7,065 nt of DNA from Barnesiella sp. (GTDB lineage Bacteria > Bacteroidota > Bacteroidia > Bacteroidales > Muribaculaceae). Within the stretch, counting starts at the first letter, position 1. Every line of letters begins with the position of its first letter. The notes under the pieces were generated by a model that was not told the origin of the DNA, did not search any database, and saw only the letters and a program-made list of their open reading frames with translations. Location of the stretch: NCBI GenBank assembly GCA_014801065.1, contig JAAVEX010000071.1:1-7065 (forward strand). The letters are read 5' to 3'. The position numbers and the translations under genes are program-made. Below are positions 1-6,597 of this stretch, in pieces.

Positions 1-44
1 CATAGTTTTAGTTTTATGTTTTGGCGAACACAAACTAAACTAAA

Positions 45-82
45 AGGGTCGAATCCTGCAAATGGAATCGACCCTAATTTTT
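45..82 (+). terminator. Rho-independent terminator of a gene left of the window
   Basis: Arms 45-56 and 64-75 pair (8 bp, one A/A mismatch, then 3 bp) around a 7-nt loop at 57-63. A T-rich tail follows at 78-82 and an A-rich stretch precedes it. The orientation fits a + strand transcript entering from the left; the gene itself is not identifiable, because the two in-frame stops near the edge (3-5 and 41-43) cannot be tied to any protein. Confidence 0.7.
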
Positions 83-119
83 ATGTATTCAAAACGTTTT
101 ATCGGACAGCAATATAAGA

Positions 120-163
120 AAAAAACGAATCGAAATTTCTGAAAGAACTTCGATTCGTTTTTT
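120..163. terminator. Bidirectional terminator hairpin downstream of tRNA-Ser
   Basis: A perfect 15 bp inverted repeat pairs 120-134 with 149-163 around a 14-nt loop; the loop can form a further small stem (137-140 with 144-147). The arms end in an A run on the left and a T run on the right, so either strand yields a hairpin followed by U residues. It begins 5 nt past the tRNA 3' end, so it is the expected terminator of the - strand tRNA transcript, and it can back up the + strand terminator at 45-82. Confidence 0.8.
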
Positions 164-167
164 ATTG

Positions 168-256
168 CGGAGAGGACGAGATTCGAACTCGTGGATAGGA
201 TTGCTCCCATCGTCGGTTTAGCAAACCGGTGGTTTCAGCCACTCACCCACCTCTCC
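168..256 (-). tRNA. tRNA-Ser(GCU)
   Basis: An 89-nt class II tRNA reads from 256 down to 168. The acceptor stem GGAGAGG (256-250) pairs with CCTCTCC (175-169), with discriminator G at 168. The anticodon loop TTGCTAA has GCT at 222-220, which decodes the serine codons AGC and AGU. A long variable arm with a 7 bp stem and a T arm with GTTCGAATC are present, as expected for serine tRNA. The outermost anticodon-stem pair appears to be a C/A mismatch. CCA is not encoded (CAA follows), so the tail must be added by nucleotidyltransferase. It has its own promoter at 332-363 and a terminator at 120-163. Confidence 0.97.
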
Positions 257-296
257 AATAGAGGCATCGAACTGCTTATTGCGCATATTCGACTTC

Positions 297-325
297 AAAA
301 CCGGTAGCTGCTCTCAGCGGGTTTT
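297..325 (-). other. Hairpin at the 5' end of the tRNA-Ser precursor leader
   Basis: Arms 297-302 and 320-325 (AAAACC/GGTTTT, 6 bp) enclose an inner 4 bp stem, 307-310 with 315-318, with loop 311-314 and a small asymmetric internal loop. If transcription starts about 7 nt after the -7 box, near the A at 325 on the - strand, the roughly 69-nt leader begins with this stem. Its role, if any, is unknown; RNA stability or processing is an inference. Confidence 0.4.
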
Positions 326-331
326 GCGATG

Positions 332-363
332 CAAAGTTAGCTGTTTATTTTTATTCCACCAAA
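332..363 (-). promoter_or_regulatory. Bacteroidetes-type promoter of tRNA-Ser
   Basis: On the - strand, TTTG (363-360) is followed after 20 bp by TAACTTTG (339-332). This matches the Bacteroidetes primary sigma consensus TTTG-N19-21-TAnnTTTG. The predicted start is near 325, giving a leader of about 69 nt before the mature tRNA. Confidence 0.78.
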
Positions 364-445
364 TTTTTTACGCTAATAAATAATATTTTTCTCACCGCCG
401 ATCCACAAGCAATACAATATCAACTACTTATAGGCAAGCAGTGAG

Positions 446-814
446 TTATTCGGCATATAGATTTTCCTCATGCTGAGGAATGTATTGATCGACAAGCCGG
501 GCTATTTTCTTCATGTCGGGTTTCTTTTCGGCATAATCGATCAGATTTCCAATCGGATACAAGTCGGGATCGGAAGCTGATTGAAAATCAGCAGCATCTT
601 CGGAATAATCACCATCAACGGCTGCATCGGCTTCGATGGCATAATCGCTGTAGGCTATCGATCGATCGGCATCATCATGACGTTCGATCCCCACCAGCAA
701 CGTGGTAGGAATAATACTTAACTGCGGGTCTTCACCCCAGTGTCCGGGAAGGTTTATAACCTCAGCCACTTTAGCGGCAATAATCTCTGTGAGTTCTTTT
801 CTTGTCATAGTCAT
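446..814 (-). CDS. Small acidic hypothetical protein
   Basis: This encodes 122 residues from the ATG at 814; an ATG at 808 is equally plausible. The frame stays open upstream to a GTG at 916, but that start would run into the mltG promoter and adds residues unlike the rest, so I reject it. I do not recognise the family. The N-terminal third (about 4-22) looks like an amphipathic helix. The middle (about 44-84) is strongly acidic and probably flexible, and the C-terminal part (about 88-115) looks helical again. The whole has 26 Asp/Glu against 10 Lys/Arg, with no signal peptide, membrane segment or cysteine, so a cytosolic protein is likely. The gene is divergent from mltG with a 121 bp gap. 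A degenerate -7-like TATTTTG lies at 851-845 with no good -33 box. It may be a lineage-restricted conserved protein, and a spurious frame cannot be fully excluded. Confidence 0.62.
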   Translation of the reverse strand: MTMTRKELTEIIAAKVAEVINLPGHWGEDPQLSIIPTTLLVGIERHDDADRSIAYSDYAIEADAAVDGDYSEDAADFQSASDPDLYPIGNLIDYAEKKPDMKKIARLVDQYIPQHEENLYAE

Positions 815-882
815 CAGTATTTTCTCATAAAACGTCAATCGGGTCAAAATAGTTCCACAAAGATGAATCAGTTTGCAATTCC

Positions 883-913
883 TTTGATATTGACGGATTA
901 TTCCGTAATTTTG
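883..913 (+). promoter_or_regulatory. Bacteroidetes-type promoter of mltG
   Basis: TTTG at 883-886 is followed after 19 bp by TAATTTTG at 906-913, an exact match to the TTTG/TAnnTTTG consensus. The expected transcription start near 920 leaves a leader of only about 15 nt before the mltG ATG at 936. This supports that start and leaves no room for upstream control elements in the RNA. Confidence 0.78.
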
Positions 914-935
914 CACTTAACACCAATAAATTGCG

Positions 936-2036
936 ATGGACAAACACAACATAAACAATAACAGCGAGGAGCGCAAAAACGATACTGCCGACCGCAAGAC
1001 TTATCGCGGGAGTAGATCGTGGCGCAAATTGCGTATAGCCTTGATAGTGATAATCGTTTTAGCGGCAATAGCCGGAGTGACCGGTCTGTTGGGGTGGAAC
1101 TACGTGATGAAGCCTTACAGCGGCGAGGACAAATGGCTGAAAATCCCTGCCTACTCTTCAGCGAGTCAAGTGAAAGACTCTCTTACCGCCACGCTTGGAA
1201 AAGAGTTTGGAGGCCGTGTGTTTAAGCTATGGCAATATCAGGACGGTACAACGATGAAAGCTCATGGGGCATACCTCATAAAATCGGGCGACAAATGCTT
1301 TTACATAGCCCGTAGGCTCAGAAGCGGCATGCAGACTCCGGTGAAAGGCGTTTGGAATAACGGGCGCGATGTCGAAGATATGGCCCGCAAACTGACAGCA
1401 GATCTTGAATGTACGCCGGACGACTTTATCGCAACAATGGAACGTGTGCTCCCAAACAAAGGCTTCAACCGTGAGAATTTCTCGGCAGCGTTCATCCCCG
1501 ACACATACGAGTTTTATTGGTCCAGTTCGGCGTCAGAAGTGGTCAACCGCCTTATCGAGTACCGTGATCGATTCTGGACCCCTGAGCGCAAAAAGAAAGC
1601 CGAACAGTTGGGACTCACTGAAAATGAAGTGGTGACTCTCGCATCTATTGTTGAAGAAGAGTCGGCAAAGCGCGACGAATATGGCAAAATAGCCCGCCTG
1701 TATATCAATAGACTTAATATCGACATGCCGCTGCAAGCAGATCCTACTCTGAAATTTGCGGCCGGCGACCCATCGATACGCCGGTTGACGCGCCAGCATA
1801 CCAACATTGAATCGCCTTACAACACATATAAATATAAAGGGCTCCCCCCGGGACCGATACGCCTGGTCGACAAGCGAACGATCGATGCAGTGCTTGATGC
1901 ACCCGAACATGACTATCTTTATATGTGTGCAAAAGAGGATTTTTCAGGCTATCACAATTTTGCCAAGGACTATTCCACTCATCAGATCAATGCCCGGCGC
2001 TATCAGCAGGAACTCGACCGCCGAAACATCCATTAG
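936..2036 (+). CDS. mltG: Endolytic murein transglycosylase MltG (YceG-like)
   Basis: This 366-residue protein cleaves glycan strands within nascent peptidoglycan at the inner membrane, leaving 1,6-anhydro-muramoyl ends; in model species it is thought to stop glycan polymerisation. Residues 1-30 form a short, basic, hydrophilic cytoplasmic tail. A single membrane anchor spans about 32-55, and the rest is periplasmic. A LysM-like region covers roughly 60-130, followed by the YceG catalytic domain. Family landmarks are FIPDTYEFYW (186-195), ASIVEEES (236-243), LQADPT (266-271), SPYNTY (293-298) and GLPPGPI (302-308). Glu240 is in the position of the E. coli catalytic Glu218. Length is normal for the family. 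The start is set by the ATG just after the promoter at 883-913. In many bacteria mltG sits near pabC, tmk or holB; here it is alone, converging on the permease gene with a 33 bp gap in which I see no clear terminator hairpin. Confidence 0.96.
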   Translation: MDKHNINNNSEERKNDTADRKTYRGSRSWRKLRIALIVIIVLAAIAGVTGLLGWNYVMKPYSGEDKWLKIPAYSSASQVKDSLTATLGKEFGGRVFKLWQYQDGTTMKAHGAYLIKSGDKCFYIARRLRSGMQTPVKGVWNNGRDVEDMARKLTADLECTPDDFIATMERVLPNKGFNRENFSAAFIPDTYEFYWSSSASEVVNRLIEYRDRFWTPERKKKAEQLGLTENEVVTLASIVEEESAKRDEYGKIARLYINRLNIDMPLQADPTLKFAAGDPSIRRLTRQHTNIESPYNTYKYKGLPPGPIRLVDKRTIDAVLDAPEHDYLYMCAKEDFSGYHNFAKDYSTHQINARRYQQELDRRNIH

Positions 2037-2069
2037 AAATTTATGAGCAGAATAAGCCCTTAGAGTGTG

Positions 2070-3161
2070 TTAGGATCGGTTGCTCGGGGTTGAGGCGGAG
2101 ATATAGCGATCGTAGTAGGAGAGCAGCAGGGTTGAGAGCGGAAGGGCAATGATCAGACCGATGAACCCGAGCAATGTGCCCCACACCGAAAGTGAAAGCA
2201 ATATTATGGCGGGATTGAGTCCCATGGCTTTACCCATGATACGCGGTGTGAGATAAAGATCCTGGATCATTTGCACCACGCAATAAACGGCAATACATTT
2301 TGCAAAAATGGTCCAGAAATCGCCGTCACCTCCGGCTGAGTAGACTATACACAGCGCAACAGCCGGGATGAGCGAGACAAGCTGCAGATAGGGAACAAGG
2401 TTAAGCAAACCGATAAACAAGCCAAACACTATGGCCATGGGCATGCCGATAATCAGAAAACCTATTGCAAAAAGGCAACCGACAATGAGAGCTATCGTGG
2501 CCTGTCCGCGAAAGTAATGATTCATGCTAATCTTCACATCGTTACCGACGGAAAACACTATGCGGCGATAGGCAGGAGGCACCATGCGGCGGAACCCTTT
2601 CATCAGCTTCTCGTAATCGATCATGATAAAGACCACATAGAGAATGACAAACAGCCAGTTGAACACTCCAAGGAGTATGGCGAGACCTCCCGAAACAAGC
2701 TGCCAAAGCGTTTTCAGGCTGTTTTCGATTATCGTTGTCCACTCCTGACGCGACAACTCCGATGAAATCATATCGAAATCGAGCACACGCCCCAGCAAGC
2801 GATGTATCTCCATCGGTATAATTCCTCCGGAGAGTTCCGATGAAGTATAACGCCGGATAATGTCGGCCATCTGATGAAATTCATCTATCACCATAGGGGC
2901 AAGGAAGTATATAGCGACACCAAACATGAAAACTCCCTCAAAGAGAGTTACAAACACTGCCACTACCCTCCCCTTCAGATGGAGCATTTCACGATTGCGC
3001 TGCACGAAAGGCTCGGCAAGGTAGGCTATCAGACAGGCCACGAGGAAAGGCAGCAATACATCTTTAAGCAGATTGACAACCCATATCAAGCCGGCTACGA
3101 CGGCAACCGTGATAATGAGGCGCACCACGCGGTCAAACGTATATACTTTTCTCTCAGTCAT
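2070..3161 (-). CDS. PerM/AI-2E-family membrane permease
   Basis: This is a 363-residue polytopic inner-membrane protein. The ATG at 3161 is preferred over the in-frame TTG at 3167. Two N-terminal helices (about 12-30, 34-50) and a third (65-88) precede a soluble stretch (about 90-150). Further hydrophobic segments lie at about 152-180, 222-258, 260-276, 284-300 and 316-347, the usual AI-2E_transport layout. The family signature is visible near the C-terminus: Asp301, then LTPRIMGKAMGLNPAII (304-320) and GFIGLIIALPLS (332-343). The segment GLLNLVPYLQ (251-260) matches the usual N-(L/I)-(I/V)-P-Y motif but has Leu-Gln where many members have Gly-Pro. Members include E. coli TqsA, which exports the AI-2 signal, and relatives that act as Na+ or Na+/Li+/H+ antiporters, so the substrate cannot be read from sequence. 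The gene stands alone, convergent with mltG and divergent from the MFS gene. No clear TAnnTTTG box was found upstream. Confidence 0.93.
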   Translation of the reverse strand: MTERKVYTFDRVVRLIITVAVVAGLIWVVNLLKDVLLPFLVACLIAYLAEPFVQRNREMLHLKGRVVAVFVTLFEGVFMFGVAIYFLAPMVIDEFHQMADIIRRYTSSELSGGIIPMEIHRLLGRVLDFDMISSELSRQEWTTIIENSLKTLWQLVSGGLAILLGVFNWLFVILYVVFIMIDYEKLMKGFRRMVPPAYRRIVFSVGNDVKISMNHYFRGQATIALIVGCLFAIGFLIIGMPMAIVFGLFIGLLNLVPYLQLVSLIPAVALCIVYSAGGDGDFWTIFAKCIAVYCVVQMIQDLYLTPRIMGKAMGLNPAIILLSLSVWGTLLGFIGLIIALPLSTLLLSYYDRYISASTPSNRS

Positions 3162-3192
3162 AAACAAACAGATTAACGATTACGGACAATGA

Positions 3193-3238
3193 TCAGAATC
3201 AGTTTCTGAATTAGAACATAAATTTATATAGTTTCTGA
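3193..3238. repeat. Short direct and inverted repeats in the permease/MFS divergent region
   Basis: AGTTTCTGA occurs at 3201-3209 and again at 3230-3238, 29 bp start to start, close to three helical turns. The first copy also forms an inverted repeat with TCAGAA at 3193-3198 (6 bp arms, 5-nt gap). Relative to the predicted MFS start near 3284 the two copies centre at about -79 and -50, typical activator distances. No regulator is known; the operator role is inferred from placement only. Confidence 0.4.
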
Positions 3239-3269
3239 TAAAAAGACAAATCAAATCCACATTTTTTTG

Positions 3270-3277
3270 TAATTTTG
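3270..3277 (+). promoter_or_regulatory. Candidate -7 box of the MFS transporter gene
   Basis: TAATTTTG matches the Bacteroidetes -7 consensus and is identical to the mltG box. No TTTG or TTG lies 19-21 bp upstream, so the -33 element appears missing. The predicted start near 3284 gives a leader of about 27 nt to the ATG at 3311. The box overlaps an in-frame TTG at 3275, which argues against that codon as the translation start. Confidence 0.55.
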
Positions 3278-3310
3278 TCCCATAAATATTCAATCATATC
3301 ACATTTTGTC

Positions 3311-5008
3311 ATGACAACAGTAAAACATCAACCACTCAACGAAAAATCGTGGGCTCGATGGACAGCGCTTGGCCTCTTGGCCTTCGCCATGTTCTGCTCC
3401 TACATTTTCATGGATGTCCTGTCGCCGATCAAAGATCTTCTCCAGTCCACTAAAGGATGGGATTCAACAGCGTTCGGCACGATGCAGGGATCAGAAACAT
3501 TCCTCAACGTCTTTATTTTCTTCCTAATTTTTGCCGGTATCATTCTGGACAAAATGGGAGTGAGATTCACCGCAATTCTTTCGGGTGCGGTTATGCTCAT
3601 AGGCGCAACTATCAACTGGTATGCACTGACCGACATGTTTGCCGACAGTTCGCTCCAGACATGGTTTACCGACCATCTCAACTATATTCCCGTGTTTGAC
3701 GAACTCGGAGTGTCACCTTTCTATAAAGATATGCCGGCCTCTGCCAAATTTTCTGCCATAGGCTTCATGATCTTCGGTTGTGGTGTTGAAATGGCGGGCA
3801 TAACAGTGAGCCGCGGTATTGTCAAATGGTTCAAAGGAAAGGAAATGGCATTAGCCATGGGATCTGAAATGGCACTTGCCCGTCTGGGCGTGGCCACCTG
3901 TATGATCTTCTCGCCGATGTTTGCACTGATGGGAGGCGATATCGAGGTGTCGCGTTCGGTGGCTTTCGGCGTTGTTCTTCTCCTTATCGCCCTGATCATG
4001 TTTATAGTCTATTTCTTCATGGATCGCAAACTGGATCAACAGACCGGCGCTGAAGAGGAAAAAGATGAACCAGTCCAGATCAAAGACCTCGGAAAGATTT
4101 TTACAAGCAGTGGTTTCTGGATCGTTGCACTTCTCTGTGTGCTCTACTACTCCGCTATTTTCCCCTTCCAGAAATATGCCGTCAATATGCTTCAGTGCAA
4201 TCTGTCGCTCACAGAGCCCGACGCAACATCGTTCTGGGCCTCGGAAACAGTGACGTATCTTCAGTATGTGATCATGCTTATATGTGCCGGCGCAGCGTTT
4301 GCGAGCAATTTCTCCAAAGATATCAAACTCCGAATCGCCATGGCGGTATTAGCTGTAGCAGCGCTGGTAGCCTACTGCGTTATGGGCTATTTCCGCCAGT
4401 CGGCATCCGCAATCTTTGCAGTGTTCCCGCTTCTGGCCGTTGGAATCACGCCTATACTTGGTAAATATGTGGACTACAAGGGCAAAGCGGCCACGATGCT
4501 CGTGCTTGGCGCCGTTCTGCTTATCCTTTGTCACCTGACATTTGCCTTCGTGCTTCCGATGTTTAAGGGATCGGATCTTGCCGGCGTAATCGTGGCTTAC
4601 CTCACTATCCTCGTGCTTGGAGCATCGTTTTCGCTCGTACCCGCGTCTCTCTGGCCGAGCGTTCCAAAACTGGTCGATGCCAAGATCATCGGTTCGGCTT
4701 ACGCCGTTATTTTCTGGATTCAGAACATTGGCCTGTGGCTCTTCCCGATGCTGATCGGTAAAGTACTCGAATCAACCAATCAGGATATCACTGCCGCCAT
4801 TGCAAGCGGGAAAATGACTGAAGAGGTAGCGTCGACAAGCTATGATTATACATGGCCCCTCGTAATGCTTGCCTGTCTTGGCGTGGCAGCGCTTCTGCTT
4901 GGTCTCTATCTCCGGGTGGTTGACCGCAAGAAAGGCTATGGTCTTGAACTGCCTAACGTAAGCTCCGAACAGACTCTCGAAGCCGAAGTGGCGGATGCAG
5001 AGTTATAA
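3311..5008 (+). CDS. MFS transporter, MFSD1-like, about 14 membrane helices
   Basis: This is a 565-residue inner-membrane carrier of the major facilitator superfamily. I chose the ATG at 3311, because the upstream TTG at 3275 lies inside the -7 box. The first half has helices at about 17-36, 62-80, 85-105, 146-168, 182-206 and 216-237, with an MFS motif A (LDKMGVRF, 79-86) between helices 2 and 3. A hydrophilic insert at about 106-145 precedes helix 4. EMALARLGVA (186-195) and SLWPSVPKL..GSAYAV..IQNIG (446-474) resemble the MFSD1 subgroup, whose animal member exports dipeptides from lysosomes. A charged cytoplasmic linker (about 239-265) joins the halves. The second half has the degenerate motif A ILGKYVDYKGK (382-392). 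It also shows two apparent extra hydrophobic segments (about 315-333, 341-360) between the equivalents of helices 7 and 8, giving about 14 in total. The substrate is unknown; peptides or organic anions are guesses. The gene appears monocistronic with its own terminator. Confidence 0.93.
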   Translation: MTTVKHQPLNEKSWARWTALGLLAFAMFCSYIFMDVLSPIKDLLQSTKGWDSTAFGTMQGSETFLNVFIFFLIFAGIILDKMGVRFTAILSGAVMLIGATINWYALTDMFADSSLQTWFTDHLNYIPVFDELGVSPFYKDMPASAKFSAIGFMIFGCGVEMAGITVSRGIVKWFKGKEMALAMGSEMALARLGVATCMIFSPMFALMGGDIEVSRSVAFGVVLLLIALIMFIVYFFMDRKLDQQTGAEEEKDEPVQIKDLGKIFTSSGFWIVALLCVLYYSAIFPFQKYAVNMLQCNLSLTEPDATSFWASETVTYLQYVIMLICAGAAFASNFSKDIKLRIAMAVLAVAALVAYCVMGYFRQSASAIFAVFPLLAVGITPILGKYVDYKGKAATMLVLGAVLLILCHLTFAFVLPMFKGSDLAGVIVAYLTILVLGASFSLVPASLWPSVPKLVDAKIIGSAYAVIFWIQNIGLWLFPMLIGKVLESTNQDITAAIASGKMTEEVASTSYDYTWPLVMLACLGVAALLLGLYLRVVDRKKGYGLELPNVSSEQTLEAEVADAEL

Positions 5009-5032
5009 CGAGATCAACAAACACCATAAAAC

Positions 5033-5082
5033 AAACGGATGGTGGGTCTGCGCTGAGTTGCAGATCCACCATCTGTTTTTTT
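5033..5082 (+). terminator. Strong rho-independent terminator of the MFS gene
   Basis: Arms 5033-5051 and 5060-5078 form a 19 bp stem with two G-U pairs and an 8-nt loop, and the T run extends to 5082. It begins 24 nt after the MFS stop codon. Read on the - strand it is followed by TTTGTTTTATGG, so it may also stop transcripts coming from the mannosidase gene that converges on it. Confidence 0.92.
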
Positions 5083-5090
5083 CATCTAAC

Positions 5091-5127
5091 GACTATTCAG
5101 CCGGGCACACTGATGCACTAAATAGTC
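5091..5127 (-). other. Weak inverted repeat overlapping the mannosidase stop codon
   Basis: GACTATT (5091-5097) and AATAGTC (5121-5127) are 7 bp inverted arms separated by 23 nt, the right arm touching the TAG stop at 5129-5127. There is no following U run on the - strand, so this is not a convincing terminator alone. It could be a 3' end stabilising stem or chance. Confidence 0.25.
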
Positions 5128-6584
5128 TAATCGATCGAATTTAGCAAATCCAGCTTACCGCTATTGATCAGCTTCAGAATCAACTCGCCGAAAAGAGTAT
5201 TTTGCCAGGCAAACCATTCGCGGGTAAAATCGGTCGGATCATCGACATTGAATGATTCGTGGATAAACCCGGTGTTGGCATCGGTGGCAAGAAGCATCCG
5301 GATGCATTCGCGCACTTCATCGTCGGACTGCGCTGTGAACGCTTTCATCATGATACTCATGGGCCACGCCATGGAATATCCAACATGCGGACCGCCTATT
5401 CCCTCGGCGATCTTGCCGGAAAAGAAATATGGGTTTGACTTACTCCACACAAAGCGGCGAGTGTTCTGATAGATCGGATCATCAATATCCGTATCGCCCA
5501 GATAGGGCATGGCCAACAAGCTTGGCACATTGGCATCGTCCATAAGAAGATGATTGCCGAAACCATCTACTTCATAGGCATAGATTTTGCCATATTCCGG
5601 ATGGTCATAAACGGCATATTGCTTCAACGCATCGCTAACCTGATTGGCCAGCGCTGTGCATCGCCTTGAGAGGTCACTGCGGGAGTTGACGCTATCAAGA
5701 ATCTCAGCCGACTTGCGCAATGAAGTGACCGCAAAGAAATTGGACGGAACGAGAAACTGCAATGTGGTAGCATCGTCAGATGGGCGGAAACTCGAAGCTA
5801 TCAGACCACAAGGTTTTACCGGCGCACCGAGTCCACCATTGGAAAGCGTATCGAAAGCACGGTCGGTGGTTCGGAGGAAACGGTAGGAACCGATACCGTC
5901 CCATCGCTGCTGATCAACAAAAGTTGCCAGGATTTTCTCTACTGCCGTCAGCCAGAGTTCATCAAATATGGAATCGTCGCCAGTCACCTTCCAATATTTG
6001 TATGCAAGCCGCAGCGGATAACACAGCGAGTCGATCTCCCATTTACGTTCGTGAACCTCAGGGATCATCTCTGTTTTGTCCGACATCCATTCGCCCCCCG
6101 TAGGGCCATCATTAAAAGCGTTGGCAAACGGATCAAGGACTATCGATTTAAATTGCCTGCGGATCACCCCACGGATCAATGATTTAAGCTCGGGATCATC
6201 AGCGGCCAGCTCTACGTATGGCCACACCTGCGCTCCCGAATCGCGCAACCACATTGCATGAATATCACCCGTATAGACAAATGTGTCGTCATCACCATTC
6301 TCATCTTTTCGGGGATGGACGGTGGTGTCCAACGTGTTTGGGAAACAATTTTCAAACATCCATCGCAGCTTGGCATTTGTCAGAAGTGACTTCACTCTAT
6401 CTATCTCTTTCTCAACGGCCTTCGAATAGAAAAGACGTTCTGCCGCAGCAGGTCGACGTGTCACACCATATTCAGACCGGGATGCAACATGAGTGTTGTC
6501 AGGCCGACAGACTTCAACAGCAGATGCGTTCACACTCAGAGGTGTCACTATGGTCAGCGCAGACAATAAGATAAGTTTTTTCAT
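5127..6584 (-). CDS. GH125 exo-alpha-1,6-mannosidase, secreted
   Basis: This 485-residue glycoside hydrolase of family 125 (formerly DUF1237) is predicted to remove terminal alpha-1,6-linked mannose by a metal-independent inverting mechanism. A Sec signal peptide covers about 1-22 (MKK, hydrophobic 4-18, cleavage near Ala20 or Ala22) with no lipobox, so the enzyme is likely soluble in the periplasm. Conserved (alpha/alpha)6-barrel motifs appear in order: YTGDIHAMWLRDSGAQVWPY (104-123), KWEIDSLCYP (181-190), SFRPSDDA (265-272), LLMDDANVPSLLAMPYLG (346-363), GGPHVGYSMAWP (397-408) and TGFIHESFNVDDP (438-450). Glu443 fits the catalytic base and Asp270 or Asp271 the acid: their spacing of 172-173 residues equals that of Asp220/Glu393 in the Clostridium perfringens enzyme. 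It starts 13 bp after the stop of a GT2 gene on the same strand, so the two are probably co-transcribed. Known GH125 enzymes act on N-glycan cores or mannans; the true substrate here is not visible. Confidence 0.95.
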   Translation of the reverse strand: MKKLILLSALTIVTPLSVNASAVEVCRPDNTHVASRSEYGVTRRPAAAERLFYSKAVEKEIDRVKSLLTNAKLRWMFENCFPNTLDTTVHPRKDENGDDDTFVYTGDIHAMWLRDSGAQVWPYVELAADDPELKSLIRGVIRRQFKSIVLDPFANAFNDGPTGGEWMSDKTEMIPEVHERKWEIDSLCYPLRLAYKYWKVTGDDSIFDELWLTAVEKILATFVDQQRWDGIGSYRFLRTTDRAFDTLSNGGLGAPVKPCGLIASSFRPSDDATTLQFLVPSNFFAVTSLRKSAEILDSVNSRSDLSRRCTALANQVSDALKQYAVYDHPEYGKIYAYEVDGFGNHLLMDDANVPSLLAMPYLGDTDIDDPIYQNTRRFVWSKSNPYFFSGKIAEGIGGPHVGYSMAWPMSIMMKAFTAQSDDEVRECIRMLLATDANTGFIHESFNVDDPTDFTREWFAWQNTLFGELILKLINSGKLDLLNSID

Positions 6585-6597
6585 AGGGTTGGAACTA

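Noticed and set aside
47..60. Resemblance of GGGTCGAATCCTGC to a tRNA T arm, as if a tRNA remnant or attachment site
   Set aside because: The stretch is fully explained as the left arm and loop of the terminator; no acceptor stem or integrase is nearby.
1..113. Open + strand frame from the window edge to a stop at 111-113
   Set aside because: It spans a clear terminator hairpin and has no protein-like composition; too short to support.
168..256. tRNA-Ser as an integration site for a mobile element
   Set aside because: No direct repeat of the tRNA 3' end, no integrase and no compositional shift are visible in the window.
815..916. N-terminal extension of the small - strand gene to a GTG at 916
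   Set aside because: It would run through the mltG promoter and ends at a weak start; the internal ATGs at 814 and 808 better fit the protein's composition.
3134..3141. CAAACGTA, a - strand TAnnTTTG match, as a permease promoter
   Set aside because: It lies inside the coding region downstream of the chosen start and would give a truncated message.
2874..3176. 100-codon + strand frame opposite the permease gene
   Set aside because: It is antisense to a well-supported membrane protein, with no recognisable family or start signal.
5780..6103. 107-codon + strand frame opposite GH125
   Set aside because: It overlaps the conserved catalytic region of GH125 on the other strand, with no independent support.
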